From contig NZ_MKZO01000036.1 in the NCBI RefSeq assembly GCF_001941965.1, positions 186,001 to 250,000 on the forward strand: DNA of 64,000 nucleotides, in the 5' to 3' direction. Position numbers and translations under genes: made by a program. A model generated the notes under the pieces. The model did no database searches. It was not told where the DNA came from and saw nothing but the letters and a program-made list of their open reading frames with translations. Positions 1-6,849 of the stretch are shown one piece after another. Position 1 is the first letter of the stretch, and every line of letters starts with the position of its first letter. Origin of the DNA: Pseudomonas putida. GTDB taxonomy: Bacteria > Pseudomonadota > Gammaproteobacteria > Pseudomonadales > Pseudomonadaceae.

Positions 1-112
1 CCGCGAGCCCGGCTGCGCCCTGCTCAAGGCCCTCGAAGACGGGCGGATCCAGCAGCAACGGATGAACAGCTACCGCTCGATCATCGCCAGCCTGCCGCAG
101 GACACTTACTGA
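1..112 (+). CDS. rsgA: RsgA ribosome-assembly GTPase, C-terminal end only
   Basis: This is the 3' end of a gene that begins before the window. The 36 visible residues ([11 protein letters not shown]..., ending [11 protein letters not shown]) match the C-terminal tail of the circularly permuted GTPase RsgA (YjeQ), which helps mature the 30S subunit. Only the tail after the zinc-binding region is present, so no catalytic motif can be seen. The call rests on this tail and on gene order: rsgA lies next to motB/motA in Pseudomonas. The stop is TGA at 110-112. Confidence 0.85.
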   Translation, partial: REPGCALLKALEDGRIQQQRMNSYRSIIASLPQDTY

Positions 113-240
113 TCCTGTAGTCCATTTCTGTAGGACCGTTCATACGGCAACGTAGGACGGTTCTTTGTTTCTAGCCATCTATTGCCGGGTTGAAGGAATT
201 CACTGATCGTCGCCGCTTTCACCAGAAAGGACGCCTCGTG

Positions 241-711
241 ATGCCTGTATTCATCAGCTACCGCCACCCAGACCGCCTCGACGCGTTCGTAATCAACGAA
301 CGACTCAAGCTCGAAGGCATCAACACCTGCCTCGAATTGTTCGACCCGCAGGCCCGGCAGACCACCGACGACATCTGCACCCTGTTCAACACCAACATCA
401 ATGCCTGCACGCACATGATCACCGTGCTTGGCCAGGGTGGCGGGGATGAGTGGTGGATACCCTTCAGCCTCGGCAGCGCGACCCAGCTCAACCGTCGCCT
501 GGCGTTCTACCAGTGCGAAGGCAGCCAGCCCGGCTATTTGGAGCGCTGGCCGACCCTGACCCGGCGCGAGCATATCGACCTGTTCGTCAGTGCCTACCAC
601 GATGAGCAGACCTTCCGCCGGGCGATCAGCAAGGATGCGGCGGAGACCAATCGTAATAATGCGGAGTTTTTCCACACGGACCTGAAGGCCCGCCTGCGCC
701 GGGGCTTCTAA
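241..711 (+). CDS. Small single-domain TIR protein
   Basis: A 156-residue protein that is essentially one TIR domain. It opens with the beta-A signature VFISYRHPDR (residues 3-12), followed by helix A and the segment CLELFDP (30-36). A later block WWIPFSLG (71-78) corresponds to WWxPFEIG in related bacterial TIR proteins. There is no signal peptide, membrane segment or second domain. I chose the ATG at 241 because AAAGGA lies about ten bases upstream and because it begins directly with the beta-A strand; an in-frame ATG at 190 would add 17 non-conserved residues. Many bacterial TIR domains cleave NAD+ with a Glu in the second block; here that position appears to be Ser76, so activity is doubtful. 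It sits between rsgA and motB with no defence partner beside it. Function unknown. Confidence 0.75.
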   Translation: MPVFISYRHPDRLDAFVINERLKLEGINTCLELFDPQARQTTDDICTLFNTNINACTHMITVLGQGGGDEWWIPFSLGSATQLNRRLAFYQCEGSQPGYLERWPTLTRREHIDLFVSAYHDEQTFRRAISKDAAETNRNNAEFFHTDLKARLRRGF

Positions 712-760
712 GGCGAACCGCACCCCCCTGTGAGACTTGAACAATGATGGTGTCTTGACG

Positions 761-847
761 GGCCAATCGCCGGCAACGCCGGCTCCCACAGGGACCGCAT
801 ACACCGCAAAAACCTGTGGGAGCCGGCGTTGCCGGCGATGAGGCCAT
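761..847. repeat. REP doublet 1 (GCCGGCAACGCCGGC variant)
   Basis: Two head-to-head copies of a short palindromic element. The first reads ATCGCCGGCAACGCCGGC then TCCCACAGGG; the second is its reverse complement ending in GGCGATGAGGCC. It lies in the gap between the TIR gene and motB. The core has C:G where most copies in this window have T:A, so stem pairing is kept. Confidence 0.9.
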
Positions 848-862
848 CAGCCACAACACCAT

Positions 863-899
863 AAAAAAGCCCGCCGGGATCGCTCCGGGCGGGCTTTTC
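863..899. terminator. Bidirectional Rho-independent terminator
   Basis: A GC-rich hairpin (GCCCGCC pairing with GGCGGGC) flanked by A-rich sequence on the left and TTTT on the right. It can stop motAB transcription on the minus strand and the TIR gene on the plus strand. The motB stop codon begins at 914 (reading left), just outside it. Confidence 0.8.
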
Positions 900-911
900 A
901 TTGCGGCTCGC

Positions 912-1937
912 TTACTGCTGCTTGCCTGGCTCGTCCATCTTCAAGGTACCGTCCTCGAAGATATTCAGCTTCTGGCGCAACTCCTGCGGCTGCATCGGTT
1001 CCGGCACCGGCTCGGCGGGCGCCGCAGCACCCGGTACCGCCGGAGTGCCATCCGGGTTGGTCGCAGGGGCCTGCTGACCGTCCGTTGGCGACTGCTCGCC
1101 CTCGATCGCCCGCTGCGCCTTCTTGGTCAGCACCACGATATCGATGCGCCGGTTCACCGGGTTCTGCGGATGCTCGCGGTCGAACAGCGACGAGGAGGCA
1201 TAACCCACCACCCGCGCCACCTGCCCGTCCGGATAACCACCGGCGACCAGCGCACGCCGCGCGGCGTTGGCGCGGTTGGCCGAGAGCTCCCAGTTGCCGA
1301 ACTCGCCGCTGCCGGAATACGGCTTGGCATCGGTATGGCCACTGACGCTGATCTTGTTCGGCACCGTCTTGATGGTGTCGGCCATGGCCAGCAGGATGTC
1401 TTCGAAATACGGCTTCAGCCGCGCACTGCCGAGGTCGAACATCGGCCGGTTCTCGGCATCGACGATCTGGATGCGCAGGCCGTCCTGGGTGATCTCGAAG
1501 AGAATCTGGTCCTTGAACTTCTGCAGCTCCGGACTCTGCTCGACCTTGTTCTGCAGTTCCTGCAGGACCAGCTCAAGGCGCTCGCGCTCGACCTGCTCGG
1601 CCAGGCTCTCGGCCTGCTCCGGGCTGACCACGCTGCTTTCCGGTGTCGGCGCCGCCTGCTGTTCCGGGTTGATGGTCTTTTCCGGTGCCAGTTCGGGCGA
1701 GCCACCGAGGTCGATGATGTACGGCGTGCCACTTTCCGAGAACCCGATCGGGTCCTTGAAATAGCCGGCGATGGCGATCTTCTGTTCCGGCGTGGCCGTG
1801 GACAGCAGCCAGAGCACGAGGAAGAACGCCATCATCGCCGTGGCGAAGTCGGCGAAGGCGATCTTCCACGCACCACCATGATGGCCACCGCCGAAGCGCT
1901 TGACGCGCTTGATGATAATCGGCTGATTATTTTCCAT
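912..1937 (-). CDS. motB: Flagellar motor stator protein MotB
   Basis: A 341-residue stator subunit that couples ion flow to flagellar rotation and anchors the stator to peptidoglycan. After a short basic N-terminus (KRVKRFGGGHHGG) comes a single membrane helix at about 27-48 containing the Asp of the motif AFADFATAMM (D30), the expected proton-accepting residue. An OmpA-like peptidoglycan-binding domain follows, with VSGHTDAKPY and NWELSANRANAARR as its hallmarks. A Pro/Ala/Gln-rich tail of about 80 residues ends the protein. The gene starts 3 nt after motA, so the two are co-transcribed. Many Pseudomonas carry a second stator (MotCD) elsewhere; gene order next to rsgA and rhdA supports the MotAB assignment. 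Confidence 0.96.
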   Translation of the reverse strand: MENNQPIIIKRVKRFGGGHHGGAWKIAFADFATAMMAFFLVLWLLSTATPEQKIAIAGYFKDPIGFSESGTPYIIDLGGSPELAPEKTINPEQQAAPTPESSVVSPEQAESLAEQVERERLELVLQELQNKVEQSPELQKFKDQILFEITQDGLRIQIVDAENRPMFDLGSARLKPYFEDILLAMADTIKTVPNKISVSGHTDAKPYSGSGEFGNWELSANRANAARRALVAGGYPDGQVARVVGYASSSLFDREHPQNPVNRRIDIVVLTKKAQRAIEGEQSPTDGQQAPATNPDGTPAVPGAAAPAEPVPEPMQPQELRQKLNIFEDGTLKMDEPGKQQ

Positions 1938-1940
1938 GGA

Positions 1941-2792
1941 TCAGCGACCGCGGACTGCTTGTTCCAGCTCGGCGAAGCTCGGACGGTGCTTCGGATAGAG
2001 CACCTTGCGTCCGAATTCCACGGCCAGCGAAGGCGGCATGCCGGAGGCCGACGCCACCAGGGAGGCCTTGATCGCTTCGTAGGTGTTCAGCTCTTCCTTG
2101 GCATCGTGGGCCAGGGAGGTCGCCAGCGGGCCGAAGAAGCCGTAGGCCGCGAGAATACCGAAGAAGGTACCCACCAGCGCCGCACCTACGTGCATGCCGA
2201 TGGCCGCCTGGTCACCCTCGCCCAGCGAGGCCATGGTCACCACGATACCCAGTACCGCTGCGACGATACCGAAACCGGGCATGCCGTCGGCGATACCGGT
2301 CACCGCGTGGGACGGGTGCTCCAGCTCTTCCTTCATGCTCAGCAGTTCCATGTCGAACAGGCCTTCCAGCTCGTGGGGAGCCATGTTGCCGGTGGACATG
2401 ATGCGCAGGTAGTCACAGACGTACGCGGTCATGCGCTCGTCCTTCAGCACCGCCGGGTACTTGGCGAAGATGGGGCTCGCCGCGGCATCCTCGATGTCGC
2501 CCTCGATCGCCATCATGCCTTCGCGGCGGCTCTTGTTGAGGATCTCGTAGACCAGGCCGAGCACTTCTATATAGAAGGCGTGGGAAAAGCGGCTGCTGAA
2601 CATGCTCAGCGACTTTTTCACCACATGCATGGTCATATAGCCAGGGTTGGCCTGCAGGAACGCACCGAACGCGGCACCGCCAATGATCAGCACCTCGAAA
2701 GGCTGGATCAGGGCCGCGATCTTGCCGTGGGAGAGCACATATCCGCCTAGCACGCTCGCGAATACGACAATGATGCCGATAATTTTAGCCAT
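1941..2792 (-). CDS. motA: Flagellar motor stator protein MotA
   Basis: A 283-residue inner-membrane protein that surrounds MotB in the flagellar stator and transmits torque to FliG. Helices are visible at the N-terminus (IIGIIVVFASVLGGYVL) and in the second half (FGIVAAVLGIVVTMASL and VGAALVGTFFGILAAY). The long cytoplasmic loop between helices 2 and 3 contains the charged KSRREGMMAIEGDIED stretch, and the conserved PGFG turn precedes helix 3. Length is typical of the family. It is the first gene of the motAB operon and is preceded by a FliA-type promoter, so it should be expressed late in the flagellar cascade. Confidence 0.97.
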   Translation of the reverse strand: MAKIIGIIVVFASVLGGYVLSHGKIAALIQPFEVLIIGGAAFGAFLQANPGYMTMHVVKKSLSMFSSRFSHAFYIEVLGLVYEILNKSRREGMMAIEGDIEDAAASPIFAKYPAVLKDERMTAYVCDYLRIMSTGNMAPHELEGLFDMELLSMKEELEHPSHAVTGIADGMPGFGIVAAVLGIVVTMASLGEGDQAAIGMHVGAALVGTFFGILAAYGFFGPLATSLAHDAKEELNTYEAIKASLVASASGMPPSLAVEFGRKVLYPKHRPSFAELEQAVRGR

Positions 2793-2857
2793 AGATAGAA
2801 AGCACTTACTGTCGGGGTCTTGGGTGAGGACGGAAGTTAGTAAATCTCTTCTTCTAC

Positions 2858-2884
2858 TTATCGGCAGTTCTGCGCCAGACTATA
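2858..2884 (-). promoter_or_regulatory. FliA (sigma-28) promoter of motAB
   Basis: Read on the minus strand the sequence is TATAGTCT, 11 nt, GCCGATAA. The -10 element matches the sigma-28 consensus exactly and the -35 element matches TAAAGTTT at 6 of 8 positions with the standard 11-nt spacing. It lies about 65 bp upstream of the motA start and points towards it. Confidence 0.85.
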
Positions 2885-2923
2885 GCCAGTCAAGGCGAAA
2901 AGCCAGCTTGGCCCACTTCCAGC

Positions 2924-4462
2924 ATGCTTAGTGAAACCATCGTGCCAACTACGAATCCGAAGACTCTAGACGCCTGGATCAAACTACTGGACGGTACCCC
3001 TCTACCAGTCCCGTGCCATAGCCACGACCGCGTGAAAGAAGCGCTCGCGGACAGCCGCCGTTCGCTGCGCGACATTGCCGAAGTGATGCAGGATAGTCCG
3101 GCTTTGGTGCTTGGGGTAATGCGCGAAGCGAATCGGCATACCCACGCCACCATCGCCGAGCCGGCAGAGAATCTCGAGGTCGCGCTCAACCGTCTCGGCC
3201 TGGCCCGCGTCGATGCCTTGATGCAGCGCCTGCCGACCGCGCCCGTCGAACAGATCCCCCTGGCCCTGCGCCAATTGCAGATGATCAGCCAGCACGCCAG
3301 CCAGCAGGCCAGCGGCCTGTTCGCCAGCCGCCTGGCGCGGCTCTGGCAGGACATCCACTGGGGCAGCCTGCTGTTTCTTTCGCCCCTCTGGCCGCTGGCC
3401 CTGACCCATCCGCAACTGCTGGAAGAATGGGAAGTGCGCGTGGTCCATCGCGGCGAGCCGGCCCCCAAGGTCGAGCGCGAGCTGTTCGGCGTGCGCCTGC
3501 TCAGCCTGTGCCAGGCCCTCGCCGAGTTCTGGCACCTGCCGACCTGGGTCACCCAGGGCTATCACCTGTTGCAGGAAGAGCGCCGCTCGCTGGCCAAGGT
3601 CATGCACATCGCCCGCCTGCACAAAAGCCCGCTGCGCCAGCAACAGAAGCTGGATGCCGACCCGGAACTGCGGCGCTGGCTGAACCATCCGGCCAACACC
3701 GTGATGCTGGCCAACGGCGTGGCCCTGGCCGCGCAGCATGCCTGGACCGGCGCCCATATCCGCCGCTGGCAACAGCTGATCAGCCTGTACCTGCAGGCAG
3801 CGCTCGAAGACGTCCAGGTGCAGAACCACCAGCAGGCGGCGGCCAGTGCGCGCAAGCATGGGCTGCAAGGCGTATTCCATCCGGCGCAGATGCTGCTCTG
3901 GCCCGCCGATGCCCGCTACATCCCGCGCGGCATGCAGCAGGCGAGCACCCCGGACACCAAGGCCCTCGGCGACTGGCGCAAATACTGCGCCGACCTGCTC
4001 ACCGAGCCGAGCCCGTTCTCCAACGCCATGCACCTGACCACCTACGCCCGCGAAGCCCTGCAGGCCTGCGGGATGAAACGGGTGCTGCTGTTGATGTGCG
4101 ACAAGACCCAAAGCTACCTGCGCGTCCACCAGTTGGCGGGCCTGCCGCAACAGGCCGCCAGCCTCACGGTACCGGTGGAACAGAGCAAATTGCTGCAACG
4201 CCTGCTTACACAATCGGCACAACTGCGCCTCACCCCGCAGAACCATGCGCAGTTCTCCGCCCTGCTTCCAGGCAGCCTGCGCGTGCTGTTCCGTGGCGAA
4301 CACCTGCTGCTGCGTTCGCTGTCGAACAACGGCAAAGTGATCATGCTGCTGATGGCCGACCAGGGCGGCGGCCCGTTCTCCGAAGTCAGCGTCCAGGCCT
4401 TTGCCAGGACGGCCCAGTGCCTGGAGCGCGCCCTCGCCACCTTCAGCAACCGCGGCGCCTGA
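2924..4462 (+). CDS. HDOD-domain signalling protein
   Basis: A 512-residue cytoplasmic protein. The first half (about 25-240) resembles an HDOD domain, the catalytically inert HD-related module used in bacterial signalling and motility control; the stretch SLRDIAEVMQDSPALVLGVM followed by REANR is typical of its opening helices. The C-terminal part (about 330-510) has an alternating strand/helix pattern that could be GAF-like, but I see no clear motif. The gene is divergent from motAB across a 131-bp gap that also holds the motA promoter, and it ends 46 bp before rhdA. No strong ribosome site precedes the ATG, so the start is less certain than the frame. A role linked to motility is inference from position only. 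Confidence 0.75.
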   Translation: MLSETIVPTTNPKTLDAWIKLLDGTPLPVPCHSHDRVKEALADSRRSLRDIAEVMQDSPALVLGVMREANRHTHATIAEPAENLEVALNRLGLARVDALMQRLPTAPVEQIPLALRQLQMISQHASQQASGLFASRLARLWQDIHWGSLLFLSPLWPLALTHPQLLEEWEVRVVHRGEPAPKVERELFGVRLLSLCQALAEFWHLPTWVTQGYHLLQEERRSLAKVMHIARLHKSPLRQQQKLDADPELRRWLNHPANTVMLANGVALAAQHAWTGAHIRRWQQLISLYLQAALEDVQVQNHQQAAASARKHGLQGVFHPAQMLLWPADARYIPRGMQQASTPDTKALGDWRKYCADLLTEPSPFSNAMHLTTYAREALQACGMKRVLLLMCDKTQSYLRVHQLAGLPQQAASLTVPVEQSKLLQRLLTQSAQLRLTPQNHAQFSALLPGSLRVLFRGEHLLLRSLSNNGKVIMLLMADQGGGPFSEVSVQAFARTAQCLERALATFSNRGA

Positions 4463-4508
4463 CCCTGCGCTACAATCGCCACCCTCTGTTCCGCTCTGGA
4501 GTTTCTGG

Positions 4509-5318
4509 ATGACTGACTTTTCCGGCTTGCCCCTGGTGATCGAACCGGCAGACCTGCAGCCGCGCCTCGCTTCGCCGGAGTTGATCCTGGTCGACCTGAC
4601 CAGCGTCAACCGCTACGGCAGCGGCCATCTTCCCGGTGCCCGTTTCGTCGATCCCAAGCGCACGCAACTGGGTCAGCCGCCAGCACCCGGCCTGGCCCCG
4701 GCCAAGACCGAACTGGAAAAACTCTTCAGTGAACTGGGCCATCGCGCCGACGCCACCTACGTGGTCTACGACGACGAAGGCGGCGGCTGGGCCGGACGCT
4801 TCATCTGGCTGCTGGATGTGATCGGCCACCAGCGCTACCACTACCTCAACGGTGGCGTGCAGGCCTGGCCGGCCAACCTGCTGAGCACCGAGGTCCCGGC
4901 CAACGCTACGGCGCCGGTCAGCCTGGTGCTGCATGACGAGCCCACCGCCACCCGCGAATACCTGCAAAGCCGTCTCGGCGCCGCCGACCTGGCGATCTGG
5001 GACGCGCGCAGCCCCGGCGAATACCGTGGCGAAAAAGTCCTCGCCGCCAAGGGCGGACACATCCCCGGCGCGGTCAACTTCGAGTGGACCGCCGGCATGG
5101 ACCTGAACGACGCCCTGCGCATCCGCAAGGACATGCCGCAGATCCTCGAACAGCTGGGCATCAGCAAGGACAAGGAAGTCGTTACCCACTGCCAGACTCA
5201 CCACCGCTCGGGCTTCACCTACCTGGTGGCCAAGCACCTGGGCTACCCACGGGTCAAGGCGTACGCCGGCTCCTGGGGCGAATGGGGCAACCATCCGGAC
5301 ACGCCCGTCGAAGTTTAA
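4509..5318 (+). CDS. rhdA: Thiosulfate sulfurtransferase (rhodanese) RhdA
   Basis: A 269-residue tandem-domain rhodanese that moves sulfane sulfur from thiosulfate to cyanide or other thiophilic acceptors through a cysteine persulfide. The N-terminal inactive rhodanese domain contains SGHLPGARFVDP; the C-terminal catalytic domain contains IWDARSPGEYRG and the active-site loop CQTHHRSG, with the Cys as nucleophile. I chose the ATG at 4509, which gives the family length. The gene is followed after 9 nt by psd, the same pairing as in other Pseudomonas, so the two are probably one transcript. Pseudomonads that make cyanide may use it for detoxification, although its physiological acceptor is not settled. 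Confidence 0.93.
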   Translation: MTDFSGLPLVIEPADLQPRLASPELILVDLTSVNRYGSGHLPGARFVDPKRTQLGQPPAPGLAPAKTELEKLFSELGHRADATYVVYDDEGGGWAGRFIWLLDVIGHQRYHYLNGGVQAWPANLLSTEVPANATAPVSLVLHDEPTATREYLQSRLGAADLAIWDARSPGEYRGEKVLAAKGGHIPGAVNFEWTAGMDLNDALRIRKDMPQILEQLGISKDKEVVTHCQTHHRSGFTYLVAKHLGYPRVKAYAGSWGEWGNHPDTPVEV

Positions 5319-5327
5319 GGAAACCCA

Positions 5328-6197
5328 ATGAAATCCCGTTTGTTCATCATCAGCCAGTACCTGCTGCCCCATCACCTGCTCTCGCGCCTGGCCGGCTGCG
5401 TGGCCGAGTGCCGCGTGCGCTGGTTCAAGAACGCCTTCACCGCCTGGTTCGCCAAGCGCTACCAGGTCGACATGTCCCAGGCCCTGGTCGAAGACCTGAC
5501 CGCCTACGAGCACTTCAACGACTTCTTCACCCGGGCCCTGAAGCCGGGCGCCCGCCCGCTGGATGAAACCCCGGGCGCGATCCTCTGCCCGGCCGACGGT
5601 GCCATCAGCCAGCTGGGTCCGATCGAGCACGGCCGCATCTTCCAGGCCAAGGGCCACAGCTACAGCGCCCAGGAACTGCTCGGCGGCGATCCGGCCAATG
5701 CCGCGCCGTTCATGGGCGGCGAGTTCGCCACCGTGTACCTGTCGCCGAAGGACTACCACCGCGTGCACATGCCGCTGGCCGGTACCCTGCGGGAGATGAT
5801 CTACGTGCCGGGCCGCCTGTTCTCGGTGAACCAGACCACCGCGGAAAACGTCCCGGAGCTGTTCGCCCGCAACGAGCGCGTGGTCTGCCTGTTCGATACC
5901 GAACGCGGGCCGATGGCCGTGGTGCTGGTGGGTGCGATGATCGTCGCCTCGATCGAGACGGTGTGGGCCGGCCTGGTCACCCCGCCGAAGCGCGAGCTGA
6001 AGACCTTCCGCTACGATGAAGCCTCCCGTGCGCCGATCCATCTGGAGAAAGGTGCCGAACTGGGTCGCTTCAAGCTGGGTTCGACCGCCATCGTGCTGTT
6101 CGGCCCCGAGCAGGTGAAGTGGGCCGAAAGCCTCGGCGCCGGCTCGCCGGTCACCATGGGCCAGGGCATGGCCCTGCCGGTCGCCCCGCACGCCTGA
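5328..6197 (+). CDS. psd: Phosphatidylserine decarboxylase proenzyme
   Basis: A 289-residue membrane-associated proenzyme that converts phosphatidylserine to phosphatidylethanolamine, the last step of that lipid pathway. The self-cleavage motif LGST near the C-terminus (in [11 protein letters not shown]) marks the Gly-Ser bond whose rupture generates the pyruvoyl group on the alpha chain. Other family blocks seen are [15 protein letters not shown] and [11 protein letters not shown]. Length is normal for the bacterial type I enzyme. It follows rhdA by 9 nt with a GGAAAC-type ribosome site just before the ATG. Confidence 0.97.
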   Translation: MKSRLFIISQYLLPHHLLSRLAGCVAECRVRWFKNAFTAWFAKRYQVDMSQALVEDLTAYEHFNDFFTRALKPGARPLDETPGAILCPADGAISQLGPIEHGRIFQAKGHSYSAQELLGGDPANAAPFMGGEFATVYLSPKDYHRVHMPLAGTLREMIYVPGRLFSVNQTTAENVPELFARNERVVCLFDTERGPMAVVLVGAMIVASIETVWAGLVTPPKRELKTFRYDEASRAPIHLEKGAELGRFKLGSTAIVLFGPEQVKWAESLGAGSPVTMGQGMALPVAPHA

Positions 6198-6207
6198 TCC
6201 CTGAGGC

Positions 6208-6298
6208 AGCTGCAAGCTACAAGCTGCAAGCCATAAGAAAAAGCAGACCGATGCGCTGGCTGCTTTTCCTTACAGCTTGCGGCTTAAAGCTTACAGCT
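6208..6298. repeat. Long imperfect inverted repeat with internal hairpin
   Basis: A 24-bp arm at 6208-6231 (AGCTGCAAGCTACAAGCTGC...) is repeated in inverted orientation at 6275-6298 with about 20 of 24 positions matching. The right arm covers the last codons and stop of the lectin gene. Between the arms is a perfect 8-bp hairpin, AAAAGCAG / CTGCTTTT (6239-6267). It separates the convergent psd and lectin genes and could act as a bidirectional terminator. The arms themselves contain repeated AGCTxxAAGC units. Confidence 0.7.
6239..6267. terminator. Probable bidirectional terminator between psd and the lectin gene
   Basis: Stem AAAAGCAG pairs with CTGCTTTT. The A/T-rich outer stem supplies a T-run on either strand. 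It sits between two convergent genes. Confidence 0.55.
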
Positions 6299-6698
6299 CG
6301 ATATGACTGCGGAAGCCGATCGGGCCTTCGTTGTCATAGGTGTTGGTGCCATCGAGGCTCTTGCCTCCGTCGTTCGACTTGACGCTCAGGGCAACCACGC
6401 TCTGGTTGTCGCGCCCGCCGATGACCCATTCGCCACCCGGATGCCAAGGGGCATCGTTGCCGCCCCACTGGTTCTGGACTTCGTAGCGGTTGTGGGCGAT
6501 GCGCTTGGCCTTGAAGCCGATCGGACCTTCGCCCGAGTAGGTCATCTGGCCCTTGAAGGTCACGCCACCGTCACCGGAACGGATATCGACGGCCACCACC
6601 TTCTGGTTGTCCCGCGCACCGAGCTGCCAGGTTCCACCCGGATGCCACGGTGCACTGTTACCGCCCCATTGGTTCTGAACTGCGTACTTGTTCGCCAT
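6291..6698 (-). CDS. OAA-family high-mannose-binding lectin (two repeats)
   Basis: A 135-residue protein made of two tandem copies of about 65 residues (4-68 and 71-135). Each copy contains the block NQWGGNxAPWHPGGxW, then GxRDNQxVVA, a Gly/Asp-rich turn, and the closing EGPIGF. This is the signature of the Oscillatoria agardhii agglutinin family, whose members, including one from Pseudomonas fluorescens, form a beta-barrel that binds the branched core of high-mannose glycans. No signal peptide is visible, as is usual for this family. The start is the ATG at 6698 because AAGGAG lies 9 nt upstream; an ATG at 6707 directly abuts that site and is unlikely. It is a single gene between psd (convergent) and serB. 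Its natural ligand in the bacterium is unknown. Confidence 0.9.
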   Translation of the reverse strand: MANKYAVQNQWGGNSAPWHPGGTWQLGARDNQKVVAVDIRSGDGGVTFKGQMTYSGEGPIGFKAKRIAHNRYEVQNQWGGNDAPWHPGGEWVIGGRDNQSVVALSVKSNDGGKSLDGTNTYDNEGPIGFRSHIEL

Positions 6699-6753
6699 GA
6701 ACTTCATCTCCTTGAAGTTGCTGATGGGAGACCGGCCAGTGTCCCGACCGGCC

Positions 6754-6778
6754 GTGCGACCCTCGGTACGGGCCGCAC
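6754..6778 (-). other. Imperfect inverted repeat in the lectin leader
   Basis: GTGCGxCCC at the left is matched by GGGxCGCAC at the right. A direct repeat of ACCGGCC lies just beside it, on the lectin side. Both fall in the roughly 150-bp leader between serB and the lectin start and could form mRNA structure or an operator. Confidence 0.35.
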
Positions 6779-6824
6779 GCGAGCAAGCCTAGTCGGCGCT
6801 CAAAGAACGCCAGGGCACAAGGGA

Positions 6825-6844
6825 CGAATGGTTAGAACCATTCG
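6825..6844. other. 20-bp inverted repeat upstream of the lectin gene
   Basis: CGAATGGTT, 2 nt, AACCATTCG: perfect 9-bp arms. It lies 5 bp past the serB stop codon and about 125 bp upstream of the lectin start. There is no T-tract after it on the minus strand, so it resembles an operator at least as much as a terminator. Confidence 0.5.
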
Positions 6845-6849
6845 CTCTA

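Noticed and set aside
1-911. TIR gene as part of a defence island
   Set aside because: Its neighbours are rsgA and motB, with no SLOG, SIR2, nuclease, CD-NTase or argonaute-type gene nearby and no mobile-element signs.
816-2750. Plus-strand open frame covering motB and motA
   Set aside because: It begins inside a REP element and is antisense to two clear stator genes.
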